From NCBI GenBank assembly GCA_959606065.1, contig CAUHHV010000001.1:1-64000 (forward strand): a DNA stretch of 64,000 nucleotides. The letters run 5' to 3'. Positions 9,060-17,991 of this stretch are shown here, piece after piece. Source of the DNA: an uncultured Collinsella sp. (GTDB taxonomy: Bacteria; Actinomycetota; Coriobacteriia; Coriobacteriales; Coriobacteriaceae). The first letter of the stretch is position 1, and each line of letters begins with the position of its first letter. Both the position numbers and the translations under genes were made by a program. The notes beneath the pieces were generated by a model that did not search any database, was not told the DNA's origin, and was given only the letters and a program-made list of their open reading frames with translations.

Positions 9060-10484
9060 ATGATAGAGATCGCCGTCAACAACCTCGCGGCCGCAACAGG
9101 GGCCCGAACCGTGACGGGAGAAGCCGATCGGGTATGCCGCGGGTGCGTTATCGACTCGCGCCAGGTCGAGGAAGGGACGATTTTCGTCGCCTTTCCCGGT
9201 GAAAACGTCGACGGCAATGATTTTGCTTCCCGTGCCGTCCAGTCGGGTGCCGGCGCCGTCGTGATGACGCGTGAGCCCGAGGCCGAGCTGGTCTCGCTGG
9301 CGCAGGACAAGGGCTGTGCCATCTTGCTGACCGATGATCCCGAGGAGTTTCTGCTGCGTTTGGCGCACACGTACCGTCTGGAGCTTGGCTGCCTGGTCGT
9401 TGGTATTACCGGTTCCATCGGCAAGACGACGACCAAGGACGTGCTCGCCGCTGTGCTCGCCAAGCGCTATCGTGTCTGGGCCACCAAGGGCAATTTCAAT
9501 AACCTGATCGGCATGCCACTCACGGTGCTTTCCGCTCCGGCCGATACCGAGGTCCTGGTGCTCGAGATGGGCATGAACCATTTCCACGAGATCGAGCGCC
9601 TGTCCCAGTCCGCCAATCCCAACCTTGCCATCGTGAGCAAGATTGGTACCTCTCATATCGGCATTTTGGGTAGCCGCGAGAACATCGCCCGCGCTAAGGC
9701 CGAGATTGTCCAGGGTATGTGCGCCGCTGGCGACTTCTTGCCGCTGCTGGTTTTGGGCGGCGAGGACGACTTTACGCCGTTCATTCGCGATACGTTCGCC
9801 CAGCCTGCTGGTATCGACGTGATGCTGGCCGGCGTCTCGGACGATGATGAGGTCCGTGCCCGCGACGTTCGAGTTGATGACGAGGGCCGTCCGGTCTTTA
9901 CGCTCGATTTTGGTCAGGGCGAGACAATCGATACCATGCTTGCCATCCCCGGCGTGCAGTCCGTCCCAAATGCCGTTAAGGCCGCCGCGGTTGCCTATCG
10001 CCTGGGCGTGACGCCCGAGCAGATCGATGCTGCCTTTAGGGGCCTCACGATCACCGGTCACCGCCAAGAGATCAAGCGCGCCAAGAGCGGTGCCCGCGTC
10101 ATCGACGATTCCTATAACGCCAGTGCCGAATCCATGGCTGCTGGCCTCGATCTGCTGTGCTCGCTTTCGTGCACGGGGTCTCGCATGGCGATCCTGGGCG
10201 AGATGGGCGAGATGGGCGATGAGGCTCCTCGCATGCATGAGCTCGTGGGCGCCTATGCCGCCGCCAAGAAGCTCGACATGCTGGCGTGCGTGGGTGGTGA
10301 GCTGGCCCAGCTTATGGCCGATGCCGCGCGCATGATGGGCATGGACGAGGACCGCATCCAGGTGTTCTCCGATTATCAGCAGGTGCTCGACCGCATGGGC
10401 GGCGCGCTTGAAAAACATGATGTTGTACTGGTCAAGGGTTCCCGTTTTGTTGAGCTCGACCGCTTTGTGGAAGGTGTGTGCTAG
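9060..10484 (+). CDS. murF: UDP-N-acetylmuramoyl-tripeptide--D-alanyl-D-alanine ligase
   Basis: Cytoplasmic Mur ligase that adds D-Ala-D-Ala to UDP-MurNAc-tripeptide, completing the pentapeptide. 474 residues. Order: N-terminal UDP-binding domain (IDSRQVEEGTIFVAFPGENVDGNDF), central ATPase domain with P-loop GITGSIGKTTTKD (Lys122), ATKGNFNNLIGMPLTVL and EMGMNHFHEI, then a C-terminal domain with DDSYNASAESM. These motifs separate it from MurE and MurD. Ribosome site GGGGAG seven bases before the ATG. The spacer before it contains a -10-like TACAAT (9017-9022) with no clear -35, so an internal promoter is possible. mraY follows after 3 bases. Confidence 0.97.
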   Translation: MIEIAVNNLAAATGARTVTGEADRVCRGCVIDSRQVEEGTIFVAFPGENVDGNDFASRAVQSGAGAVVMTREPEAELVSLAQDKGCAILLTDDPEEFLLRLAHTYRLELGCLVVGITGSIGKTTTKDVLAAVLAKRYRVWATKGNFNNLIGMPLTVLSAPADTEVLVLEMGMNHFHEIERLSQSANPNLAIVSKIGTSHIGILGSRENIARAKAEIVQGMCAAGDFLPLLVLGGEDDFTPFIRDTFAQPAGIDVMLAGVSDDDEVRARDVRVDDEGRPVFTLDFGQGETIDTMLAIPGVQSVPNAVKAAAVAYRLGVTPEQIDAAFRGLTITGHRQEIKRAKSGARVIDDSYNASAESMAAGLDLLCSLSCTGSRMAILGEMGEMGDEAPRMHELVGAYAAAKKLDMLACVGGELAQLMADAARMMGMDEDRIQVFSDYQQVLDRMGGALEKHDVVLVKGSRFVELDRFVEGVC

Positions 10485-10487
10485 CCC

Positions 10488-11507
10488 ATGTTCGGCAATC
10501 CCTCGTATCCAACGTATCAGGCTTTTTTGGGGCTTGGCATCGCCGCTGCCATTGCGCTGCTGCTCATGCCGTGGTGGATCAAGCTGCTCAAGGTCGAGGG
10601 TATCGGCCAGCAGGTTCGTGCCGACGGCCCCAAGCGTCATTTGGTTAAGCAGGGAACGCCCACCATGGGTGGCGTTGTCATCCTCGTCGCGATCTCGCTG
10701 ACCTGCCTGCTGATGGGCAAGCTCACCACCGAGCTCGTGCTCGTGCTGCTCGCCACGCTGGCGACCGGCGTGCTGGGCCTGATCGACGACCTGACCTCCG
10801 TTACGCACGGGCGCTCGCTCGGTCTGACGCCTCATGCCAAGATGATCGGCCTAACCATTATCTGTGTCACCTTTACGGTACTTGCCGTCAACTGGTGCGG
10901 CGTCGCCCCCGAGATTCGTTTTCCCGGCGGCCTGACGATTGACCTCGGTGTTCTTTCGACCACCATCTGCGGCCTTTCGTTCCCGTGGCTCTACGTTGTC
11001 TTTTGCTGGCTGATGATCGCCGGTCTTTCTAATGCCGTGAACCTGACCGATGGCCTTGACGGTCTTGCTGGCGGCACCTCCATGATCGCCATGCTCGCCA
11101 TGGCTGCCATGGCGTTTTTACACGGAGACGTGAACCTGTCCATCTTCTGCACCGCGTGTGCCGGTGCCTGCTTGGGCTTTCTGTGGTTCAACTGCTATCC
11201 GGCGAGCATCTTTATGGGCGATACCGGCTCGCTTGCCCTGGGCGCCGCGTTTGCCTGCACGTCCATCATGACCAACACCGAGGTCGTCTCCCTCATCATC
11301 GGCGGCCTGTTTATCGTTGAGACCCTGTCGGTCATGATTCAGGTTGTCTACTTCCACTTTACGCACAAGCGCGTCTTCCTTATGGCGCCCATCCATCATC
11401 ATTTCGAAAAGAAGGGCTGGGCCGAGACCAAGGTCGTCATCCGTTTTTGGATTATCGCTGCGGCCTTTGGTGCCGTTGGCCTTGCTTTGTTCTTCCAGTT
11501 GGGATAG
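10488..11507 (+). CDS. mraY: Phospho-N-acetylmuramoyl-pentapeptide transferase
   Basis: Polytopic membrane enzyme that transfers phospho-MurNAc-pentapeptide to undecaprenyl phosphate, forming lipid I. 339 residues with about ten hydrophobic segments. Diagnostic motifs: GTPTMGG (near 58-64), LIDDLTSV (Asp pair for Mg2+), NLTDGLDGLAGG, MGDTGSLALG, and the MraY-specific APIHHHFEKKGWAETKVV near the C-terminus. It is tightly packed after murF (3 bases) and before murD (9 bases). It is the membrane entry step between MurF upstream and MurG downstream. Confidence 0.97.
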   Translation: MFGNPSYPTYQAFLGLGIAAAIALLLMPWWIKLLKVEGIGQQVRADGPKRHLVKQGTPTMGGVVILVAISLTCLLMGKLTTELVLVLLATLATGVLGLIDDLTSVTHGRSLGLTPHAKMIGLTIICVTFTVLAVNWCGVAPEIRFPGGLTIDLGVLSTTICGLSFPWLYVVFCWLMIAGLSNAVNLTDGLDGLAGGTSMIAMLAMAAMAFLHGDVNLSIFCTACAGACLGFLWFNCYPASIFMGDTGSLALGAAFACTSIMTNTEVVSLIIGGLFIVETLSVMIQVVYFHFTHKRVFLMAPIHHHFEKKGWAETKVVIRFWIIAAAFGAVGLALFFQLG

Positions 11508-11516
11508 TGGTCTTTC

Positions 11517-12923
11517 ATGCCTCTTGCTGATGTCTTTAGCCTGCTCGTTTTGGGTCAGGGCAAATCCGGTCTCGATGTCGCCCGCTGGGCGCTGGCACAT
11601 CCCGAGCGCGTAAGCGCCGTTACCGTGTATGGCGGCGGCACCTCTGAGCCCAATGACGCCACGCGTGCGCTCGAGGCTGCTGGTGCGTCGTTTGTCTATG
11701 GGGCCGAACAGGTCGAGGGCGCCTATGACGTGTGCGTGACATGCCCGGGTATTTCGGAGTTCTCGTCCTTCTTTAAGGCGGGGCGTGAGCATGCCGCTCA
11801 GATTATGGGCGAGCCCGAGTTTGCCTATCGCTTGTCTCCCCAAAATTGGATTGCCATCACGGGCACCAACGGCAAGACAACTACCACGTCGCTGACTGAT
11901 TATCTGCTCAAGGCCGCCGGTGAAGCCAGCGTGGCCGTCGGCAATATCGGTGAGCCGCCCGTGAACGAGATCGACGGCCGCGCACATAATGAGTGGTTTG
12001 TGGCCGAGCTGTCGAGTTATCAGATTGCTACGACCGCCGAGCTTCATCCTCGCGTGGCGGTGCTGCTCAACATCACGCCCGACCACCTGGGCTGGCACAA
12101 GAGCCACAAGAACTATGCGCTTGCCAAGATCAAGTTGTTCGAGAATATGGTCGACGACGACCTCGTGGTTATCGACGTTGAGGATGCCGGCATCCATGAG
12201 TTCGATGAGTACATCTACATGCCGGGCCGCCGCATCTGCAAGGTCGCTTTTGACGAGCCCGAGGGTGCAGACGCCGCCTTTGTGCGCGACGGCAAGTTGG
12301 TCGTCCGCCTGAAGGGCGTCGAGACTCAGCTTGTCGCCACTTCCGAGCTCAAGATCTCGGGCCATCACAATGTCATCAATGCCCTATGTGCTGCCACGGC
12401 TGCTTTGGCCGTCGGTGCCGATCCCGAGGGCATTTGCCGTGGTTTGGCATCGTTCCAGCCGCTGGAGCACCGCGTTGAGCCCTGTGGCGAGATCGATGGC
12501 GTGCGCTACGTCAACGATTCCAAGGCAACGAACACCGATGCAGTCGAAAAGGCCCTGACGGCGTTTCCCGACGACGATGTGATTTTGCTGCTCGGCGGCC
12601 ACGATAAGGGTACGCCGCTTGCGGACTTTGCCCGCGTCGTTATGGACAACGTGCGCTCGGTCGTTTGCTTTGGCGATGCGCGCGAGCGCTTTACCGCCGC
12701 TATGGACGAGGCCGATGTCGATGGTGACGTGGATATCGCCCAGGCGGATGACCTGCGCGATGCCGTGGACGTCGCCCGTTCGCTGTCGAGCCGTGGCGAC
12801 GTGATCTTACTTTCTCCTGCCTGCTCTTCGTTCGATGAGTTCTCGGGCTATGAGGAGCGCGGCCGCGTGTTTAAGGACTATGTGGCCCAGCTTGCCGCTG
12901 CGGCGAAATCGCAAATGGAATAG
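11517..12923 (+). CDS. murD: UDP-N-acetylmuramoylalanine--D-glutamate ligase
   Basis: Cytoplasmic ligase adding D-glutamate to UDP-MurNAc-L-Ala. 468 residues. N-terminal Rossmann-like domain (LLVLGQGKSGLDVARWAL), P-loop AITGTNGKTTTTSL (Lys120), then GNIGEPP, ELSSYQ, NITPDHLGWHKSHKNYALAKIKLF (carbamylated-lysine region of the family), HNVINALCAATAAL, and C-terminal NDSKATNTDAVEKAL and LLLGGHDKGTPL, a block typical of MurD. It lies between mraY and ftsW at spacings of 9 bases on each side. Identification is secure. Confidence 0.96.
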   Translation: MPLADVFSLLVLGQGKSGLDVARWALAHPERVSAVTVYGGGTSEPNDATRALEAAGASFVYGAEQVEGAYDVCVTCPGISEFSSFFKAGREHAAQIMGEPEFAYRLSPQNWIAITGTNGKTTTTSLTDYLLKAAGEASVAVGNIGEPPVNEIDGRAHNEWFVAELSSYQIATTAELHPRVAVLLNITPDHLGWHKSHKNYALAKIKLFENMVDDDLVVIDVEDAGIHEFDEYIYMPGRRICKVAFDEPEGADAAFVRDGKLVVRLKGVETQLVATSELKISGHHNVINALCAATAALAVGADPEGICRGLASFQPLEHRVEPCGEIDGVRYVNDSKATNTDAVEKALTAFPDDDVILLLGGHDKGTPLADFARVVMDNVRSVVCFGDARERFTAAMDEADVDGDVDIAQADDLRDAVDVARSLSSRGDVILLSPACSSFDEFSGYEERGRVFKDYVAQLAAAAKSQME

Positions 12924-12932
12924 GGGTTGCCG

Positions 12933-14453
12933 GTGAGAGAGGAGAGCCCCCGACAAGGTATGAGGAGGCCCGACTCGGACCGTGCTTCCTCGCGGCGCAG
13001 CACACCGCGTTCCGGTCGCGGCAGGCAGACGTTTAGCGAACGCTATATTGCCGGCGTTCCCGCCCGTATCATGCGCCCCCGTTTGATATTCATGGCCTGC
13101 CTGTTTACCTTGGTGTGCTTTGGCCTGCTGATGGTGTACTCGGCGTCTTCGGTCGAGGCGCTGCACGAGAATGGCTCGGCGACGTTTTTTCTGTTTCGAC
13201 AAGCCGCGTTTGCCGGAGTTGGCGTGCTGGCTATGGTTGCCATCGTGCGCGTTTTGCCGGACAGCTGGTTTGGGGAGGATGTGCTCAGGATCTTCCTCAT
13301 AGGCATGATAGGGCTACTGTTTCTGGTGTTCTTGGTGGGCAGCGGCAGCCGTGGCGCCACGCGCTGGCTCAACATCGCCGGCATTCAGTTCCAGCCTTCC
13401 GAGTTTTTAAAGCCATTTGCCATTGCGTATTCGGCCATCATGCTCGATCACTTCTTTTCGCCCGGTGGCAACATCAACGAATTCCTTCGCAAGATGGGCA
13501 TCTACCTGGGCATTTCGCTCTTTCTGATCTTTATCCAGCCCGATTTCGGTACTGTCCTGATCATCCTGTTGACCCTCATGTGCATGGCGTTGTTTGCGGG
13601 TCTCGACCCCAGATTTATCATCGGCGTGCTAATCTTCGGCATTCTCGTGATCGTGATTGCGCTTGTCGCAGAGCCGTACCGTATGGTGCGTATTCAGGTT
13701 GCCTTGAACCCTTGGGCCGACGAGTATGGTGACGGCTATCAGGCCACGCTTGCCATCATGGCCTTTGCCTCGGGCGGTCTGTTCGGCCGTGGCATCGGCA
13801 ACTCAACCATGAAGTACTCGTATCTGCCCGAGGCGCACAATGACTACATCCTGGCTATCATTGGCGAGGAAGTCGGCTTTGTCGGAACCGTGCTGTTCTT
13901 CTTGGTGTTTGCGATGCTGATCTACTCGGCGTTTCGCATTGCCGAGCAGGCGACCGATCGTCGGGGCGCGCTCATGGCGTCTGGCTCCGCGGTCATTCTC
14001 GCAGTGCAGTTTTTGATTAACGCGCTGGGCATCCTCAACGTGTTTCCCATGACGGGCAAACCGTTGCCGTTTATTAGCTACGGCGGTTCGTCGATTATTG
14101 TGTCGCTTATGCTTGCCGGGTTGATCCTGCGCGTTTCGTACGAGAGCGCCCGCCGCGATGAGTATGACCGCCGCCGTGAGAGCTTTGCCGTTATGGACGA
14201 GAGCACCGCCGGCGTAGCCCATGTGCGCGGTGAACGACCTTCGCGTAGCGGCTTTACCGTTCTGGATGGTTCTGCATCCGAGCCGGCAGCTCGTCCACGC
14301 CCGCGAATGGCTCCGCAAGGTCGTCCGCAGCGCCCCAGCCCTCGCAACGCGGGCGGCGGATATAATCGAATCGATTTGAACTCGGACCCGTCGGCGCGTC
14401 TGCGTACCGACGACCAGGGACCGCGTGTACGAAGGGACTACCATGACCGATAA
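12933..14453 (+). CDS. ftsW: Septal peptidoglycan polymerase FtsW (SEDS family)
   Basis: SEDS glycosyltransferase that polymerises lipid II at the septum with the division PBP. GTG 12933 is preferred (AGGGG six to ten bases upstream); TTG 12927 is an alternative adding two residues. About 506 residues. A basic cytoplasmic head (to about 45) precedes about ten membrane segments. SEDS motifs include GSRGATRWLNIAGIQFQPSEF, QPDFGTV, EAHNDYILAIIGEEVGFVG and NVFPMTGKPLPFISYGGSSI. The last 90-100 residues form a long hydrophilic, Arg/Pro-rich cytoplasmic tail, longer than in many FtsW proteins. The 3' end overlaps the murG start by 11 bases. Confidence 0.94.
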   Translation: MREESPRQGMRRPDSDRASSRRSTPRSGRGRQTFSERYIAGVPARIMRPRLIFMACLFTLVCFGLLMVYSASSVEALHENGSATFFLFRQAAFAGVGVLAMVAIVRVLPDSWFGEDVLRIFLIGMIGLLFLVFLVGSGSRGATRWLNIAGIQFQPSEFLKPFAIAYSAIMLDHFFSPGGNINEFLRKMGIYLGISLFLIFIQPDFGTVLIILLTLMCMALFAGLDPRFIIGVLIFGILVIVIALVAEPYRMVRIQVALNPWADEYGDGYQATLAIMAFASGGLFGRGIGNSTMKYSYLPEAHNDYILAIIGEEVGFVGTVLFFLVFAMLIYSAFRIAEQATDRRGALMASGSAVILAVQFLINALGILNVFPMTGKPLPFISYGGSSIIVSLMLAGLILRVSYESARRDEYDRRRESFAVMDESTAGVAHVRGERPSRSGFTVLDGSASEPAARPRPRMAPQGRPQRPSPRNAGGGYNRIDLNSDPSARLRTDDQGPRVRRDYHDR

Positions 14454-15558
14454 AATGACCGTTGCTATTGCAGCCGGCGGCACGGCAGGACACATCAACC
14501 CCGCGCTCGCCTTGGCCGAAGAGCTGCGTGACCGTGGCCACCACGTTGTGTTCGTGGGCCAGTCGCGCAAGCTCGAGGGTCGTCTGGTCCCCGAGGCTGG
14601 GTTTGATTTTGTGCCCATTACGGTCACGGGCTTCGACCGCTCCCGTCCTTGGACGGCGCTGACCTCGCTGTGGCGCGTCAACAAAGCCAAGCGTGCGCTC
14701 GCCAGTCATTTCTCAAAGGTCGGCAAGCCCGATGCCACCATTGGTTTTGGTGCCTATGTCGAGGTTCCGCTGCTGGGGTGGTGCAAGGGCGCGGGCGTTC
14801 CGTATCTGCTGCATGAGCAGAACTCTGTTCCGGGCCTGGCCAACAAGATGATGAACTCCCACGCCGCCCGCGTGTGCATCTCGGTGCCGGCAGCGCGTTC
14901 GGTCTTTGAGCGCGAAGGTGACCCTGACCACGTGCTCATGACCGGCAACCCCGTACGTCGCTCGGTGATCGAGGGCGATCGCGCTCGCGGCCGCAAGGCA
15001 CTTGGCGTTCCCGAGGACGCTACGCTGCTGCTCGTCTTTGGCGGTTCACTTGGCGCCCAGCACCTCAACGAGCGTGTGGCTTCGCTCAAAAACGAGCTGC
15101 TTTCGCGCAAGAACCTCTATGTGTTGCATTCGACGGGTGCCGACGGCTTTGAGGAGACCGAGCGCGCTTTGGCGCTGACGCCCGAGGAGGCGAAGCATTA
15201 CCGCGTCCAGCCTTACATCGACAACATGGGCGATATGCTGGCTGCTGCCGATTTGGTGCTCTCGCGTTCGGGCGCATCGAGCGTGGCCGAGATCGCTGCA
15301 CTCGCCGTGCCTTCGGTGCTCGTGCCGTACCCGCATGCGACGGCCGACCACCAAACCACCAATGCCCGGTATCTGGTCGACGCCGGGGCCGGCGTGCTCT
15401 GCGCCGATGCCGATATCGACGGTTCTGCCTTTGCCGATGAACTGCTGCACCTGGTCGATGACGCGGCGGCGCGCGACGCCATGCGTCAGGCGGCGCGTGG
15501 TCTGGCTCAGGATAGGGCCGCCGCTCTTCTGGCGGATGCGGTAGAGGGTTTGCGTTAG
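14443..15558 (+). CDS. murG: Lipid II synthase, MurG glycosyltransferase
   Basis: Peripheral membrane GT28 glycosyltransferase adding GlcNAc to lipid I to give lipid II. ATG 14443 is chosen because AAGGG lies seven bases upstream; an upstream GTG at 14425 has none. 371 residues. Motifs: N-terminal GGTAGHINPALALAEEL (acceptor side), HEQNSVPGLANKMM, then the nucleotide-sugar domain with GGSLGAQHLNERV and SRSGASSVAEIAALAVPSVLVPYPHATADHQTTNARYL. Translation is probably coupled to ftsW through the 11-base overlap. A 97-base spacer follows before murC. Confidence 0.96.
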   Translation: MTDKMTVAIAAGGTAGHINPALALAEELRDRGHHVVFVGQSRKLEGRLVPEAGFDFVPITVTGFDRSRPWTALTSLWRVNKAKRALASHFSKVGKPDATIGFGAYVEVPLLGWCKGAGVPYLLHEQNSVPGLANKMMNSHAARVCISVPAARSVFEREGDPDHVLMTGNPVRRSVIEGDRARGRKALGVPEDATLLLVFGGSLGAQHLNERVASLKNELLSRKNLYVLHSTGADGFEETERALALTPEEAKHYRVQPYIDNMGDMLAAADLVLSRSGASSVAEIAALAVPSVLVPYPHATADHQTTNARYLVDAGAGVLCADADIDGSAFADELLHLVDDAAARDAMRQAARGLAQDRAAALLADAVEGLR

Positions 15559-15655
15559 TTAGACGGGATATCGTCGGTCGCCCTCGCGCTGATGCGGTAG
15601 GTGCGGTACAGTTAACGGGTTACAGGCAGTGTTTACGCAAGGAGTACACGAGCAC

Positions 15656-17074
15656 ATGGCTGATTCCCAGACTGCAACCTCCGCGCCCGAGTTTAAGAGC
15701 GCCCACTTTATCGGTATCGGCGGCGCCGGCATGAGCGGCATCGCCCTCGTTCTGCACGAGCGCGGTTATGCCGTTACCGGCTCCGACCTTAAGACGTCAC
15801 GTTATATCCGCCAGCTTACCCGCGCTGGCGTGAAGGTGCATGTGGGCCATGAGGCCGCCACGATCGACGAGGTCAAGCCCGACGTGGTTGTTGTCTCCAC
15901 CGCTATTCCGGAGTCCAACCCCGAACTCGTGCGCGCTCGCGAGCTTGGTATTCCCGTGTGGCCCCGTGCCAAGATGCTCTCTGCTTTGGGCCACGGCTAC
16001 ATCACCGTCGCTGTTGCCGGCACGCATGGCAAGACCACCACGTCTTCGATGTGCGCCACCATGCTCGACCGCATGGGTCTGGATCCGAGCTTCTTGATCG
16101 GCGGCATCGTCGAGGGCTATGACACGAACGGCAAGAACGGCTCGGGCGACTACTTTGTCGCCGAGGCCGACGAGTCCGACAGCTCCTTCCTGTTCCTGAA
16201 CCCCAACGTAGTCATTGTGACCAACGTCGAGGCCGATCACCTCGATCACTACTCGGGTATCGAGGAGATCGAAGCGACTTTCGCCAAATTCATGAGCCTG
16301 GTGGGCGAGGACGGCACCGTCATCGTCTGCGGTGAGGACCCGCATCTGGTCGAGCTCGCCAAGTCGACGGGCCGTCACGTGCTTTCCTACGGCTTTGCCG
16401 AGAGCAACGACATCGTCTGCATGCACCCGGATGTCAAGGGTATCCAGAGTGACTTTATCGTTCGCTTTGAGGATGGCACTGAACATGCCGTGGAGATCAA
16501 GAGCAATCCCGGTCGCCACAACATGCTCAACGCCACGGCGGTGCTCACCGTCGCCCATGTCCTGGGCCTTGACATCGACGCCGCCGCCAAGGCGCTCTCG
16601 AGCTTTGAGGGCGTTCGCCGCCGCTTTACCCACGTGGGCGATATCGATGGCATCACCGTGGTCGATGATTACGGCCATCACCCCACCGAGATCAAGGCGA
16701 CGCTTGCTGCCGCTTCGTCGCTGGGCTACAAGCACGTCGACGTCGTGTTCCAGCCGCACCGCTATTCGCGCCTGCAGGCCCTGTGCGACGACTTTGCCGA
16801 TGCATTTGCCAATGCCGATAAACTGCTGCTGATTGATGTGTTCTCGGCTGGCGAGATGCCCATCCCGGGTGTCACCTCTAAGATGCTCGCCGATACCGTG
16901 CGCGCCAAGCATCCTGGCAAGGAGGTCGTGTACTGCTCCAGCCGTCTTGAGCTCAATCAGGAGCTCGAGCAGATGGTGGGCGAGGGCGACCTGCTGCTCA
17001 CTATGGGTGCCGGTGACGTTACGACCGTCGGTCCCGAGTTTATCGAGTATCTGACTGCCAAGAAAGACGCTTAA
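15656..17074 (+). CDS. murC: UDP-N-acetylmuramate--L-alanine ligase
   Basis: First Mur ligase; adds L-alanine to UDP-MurNAc in the cytoplasm. ATG 15656 has AAGGAG about 11-16 bases upstream; an in-frame GTG at 15629 would place that site inside the gene. 472 residues. Motifs: IGIGGAGMSGIALVL near residue 20 (UDP-binding loop), AGTHGKTTTSSM (Lys126), EADESDSSFL, NVEADHLDHY, and the MurC-type HNMLNATAVLTVAHVLG and DDYGHHPTEIKATL. A -10-like TACAGT lies at 15607-15612 in the spacer, without a clear -35. murB starts 6 bases downstream. Confidence 0.96.
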   Translation: MADSQTATSAPEFKSAHFIGIGGAGMSGIALVLHERGYAVTGSDLKTSRYIRQLTRAGVKVHVGHEAATIDEVKPDVVVVSTAIPESNPELVRARELGIPVWPRAKMLSALGHGYITVAVAGTHGKTTTSSMCATMLDRMGLDPSFLIGGIVEGYDTNGKNGSGDYFVAEADESDSSFLFLNPNVVIVTNVEADHLDHYSGIEEIEATFAKFMSLVGEDGTVIVCGEDPHLVELAKSTGRHVLSYGFAESNDIVCMHPDVKGIQSDFIVRFEDGTEHAVEIKSNPGRHNMLNATAVLTVAHVLGLDIDAAAKALSSFEGVRRRFTHVGDIDGITVVDDYGHHPTEIKATLAAASSLGYKHVDVVFQPHRYSRLQALCDDFADAFANADKLLLIDVFSAGEMPIPGVTSKMLADTVRAKHPGKEVVYCSSRLELNQELEQMVGEGDLLLTMGAGDVTTVGPEFIEYLTAKKDA

Positions 17075-17079
17075 GTCTA

Positions 17080-17991
17080 ATGGGTCTGTTTAACGCCGTC
17101 ATGGCGCTCTCGGGCATGATCGACACGGATGTGATCGAGGACGAGCGCCTTGCGCGTCATACGAGCTATCGTATCGGCGGCAAGGCCGACCTCTTTGTGA
17201 CGTGCCATAGCTATCATGCCCTCCGCCGCGCCGTGGCGGTGCTCGATCGCGAGCAGGTGCCGTGGGTCATCATCGGCAAGGGCTCCAATCTGCTGGTTGC
17301 CGATGGCGGTTATCGCGGCGCCGTCATTTCGCTCGGACGTGAGTTTCAGCGCACGGTTGTTGCCGATGACGGTTGTACGCTGACGGTCGGTGCGGGCGTG
17401 ATGTTTGCGCGCCTGGTCAACGATGCCCTGTCGCGTAGCCTCTCGGGCCTTGAGTTTGCCGTTGGCATCCCTGGTTCGGTCGGCGGTGCGATATCTATGA
17501 ATGCCGGCACACGGACCGAGTGGATTGGCTCGCTGGTTGAGGATGTCGTAACGTTTGACCCGGCATCCGGTATCAAGCATTATGCGGGGTCCGAGATCAC
17601 TTGGGGCTACCGCGAATGTAGCCTTCCCCGCAATGAGATCATCCTCGAGTGCGTGCTCAAGCTTAAACCGGCGCCCAAGGCCGACATCCGCGACCGCATG
17701 GAACGGTACCTGACGAGGCGCAAGCGTACGCAGCCCATGGGTCGCGCATCCTGCGGGTCGGTCTTTCGCAACCCGCCCGATGCGAGTGTGGGCAAGCTTA
17801 TCGAGGATTGTGGATTAAAGGGTTTTTCGATTGGCGGCGCGGAAGTTTCGCCCGTTCACGCTAATTTTATCGTTAATAACGGAACTGCCTCGGCCGATGA
17901 CGTTGCCGCGGTTATCAGACATGTGCACGGAAAGGTGAGGGAGGCGTATGGCATCGAGCTCAGACCGGAAGTTAAATTCCTCGGCTTCTAG
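17080..17991 (+). CDS. murB: UDP-N-acetylenolpyruvoylglucosamine reductase
   Basis: FAD enzyme that reduces UDP-GlcNAc-enolpyruvate to UDP-MurNAc, the step before MurC. 303 residues, the length of the type II (Gram-positive) form. FAD-binding segments HTSYRIGGKADLFV, IGKGSNLLVADGGYRG, and GLEFAVGIPGSVGGAISMNAGT; catalytic-side motifs RASCGSVFRNPPD (active-site Ser) and KLIEDCGLKGFSIGGAEVSPVHANFIVN. The last 44 bases overlap ftsQ in another frame, so the two are translationally linked. There is almost no ribosome site before ATG 17080; coupling to murC is likely. Confidence 0.95.
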   Translation: MGLFNAVMALSGMIDTDVIEDERLARHTSYRIGGKADLFVTCHSYHALRRAVAVLDREQVPWVIIGKGSNLLVADGGYRGAVISLGREFQRTVVADDGCTLTVGAGVMFARLVNDALSRSLSGLEFAVGIPGSVGGAISMNAGTRTEWIGSLVEDVVTFDPASGIKHYAGSEITWGYRECSLPRNEIILECVLKLKPAPKADIRDRMERYLTRRKRTQPMGRASCGSVFRNPPDASVGKLIEDCGLKGFSIGGAEVSPVHANFIVNNGTASADDVAAVIRHVHGKVREAYGIELRPEVKFLGF

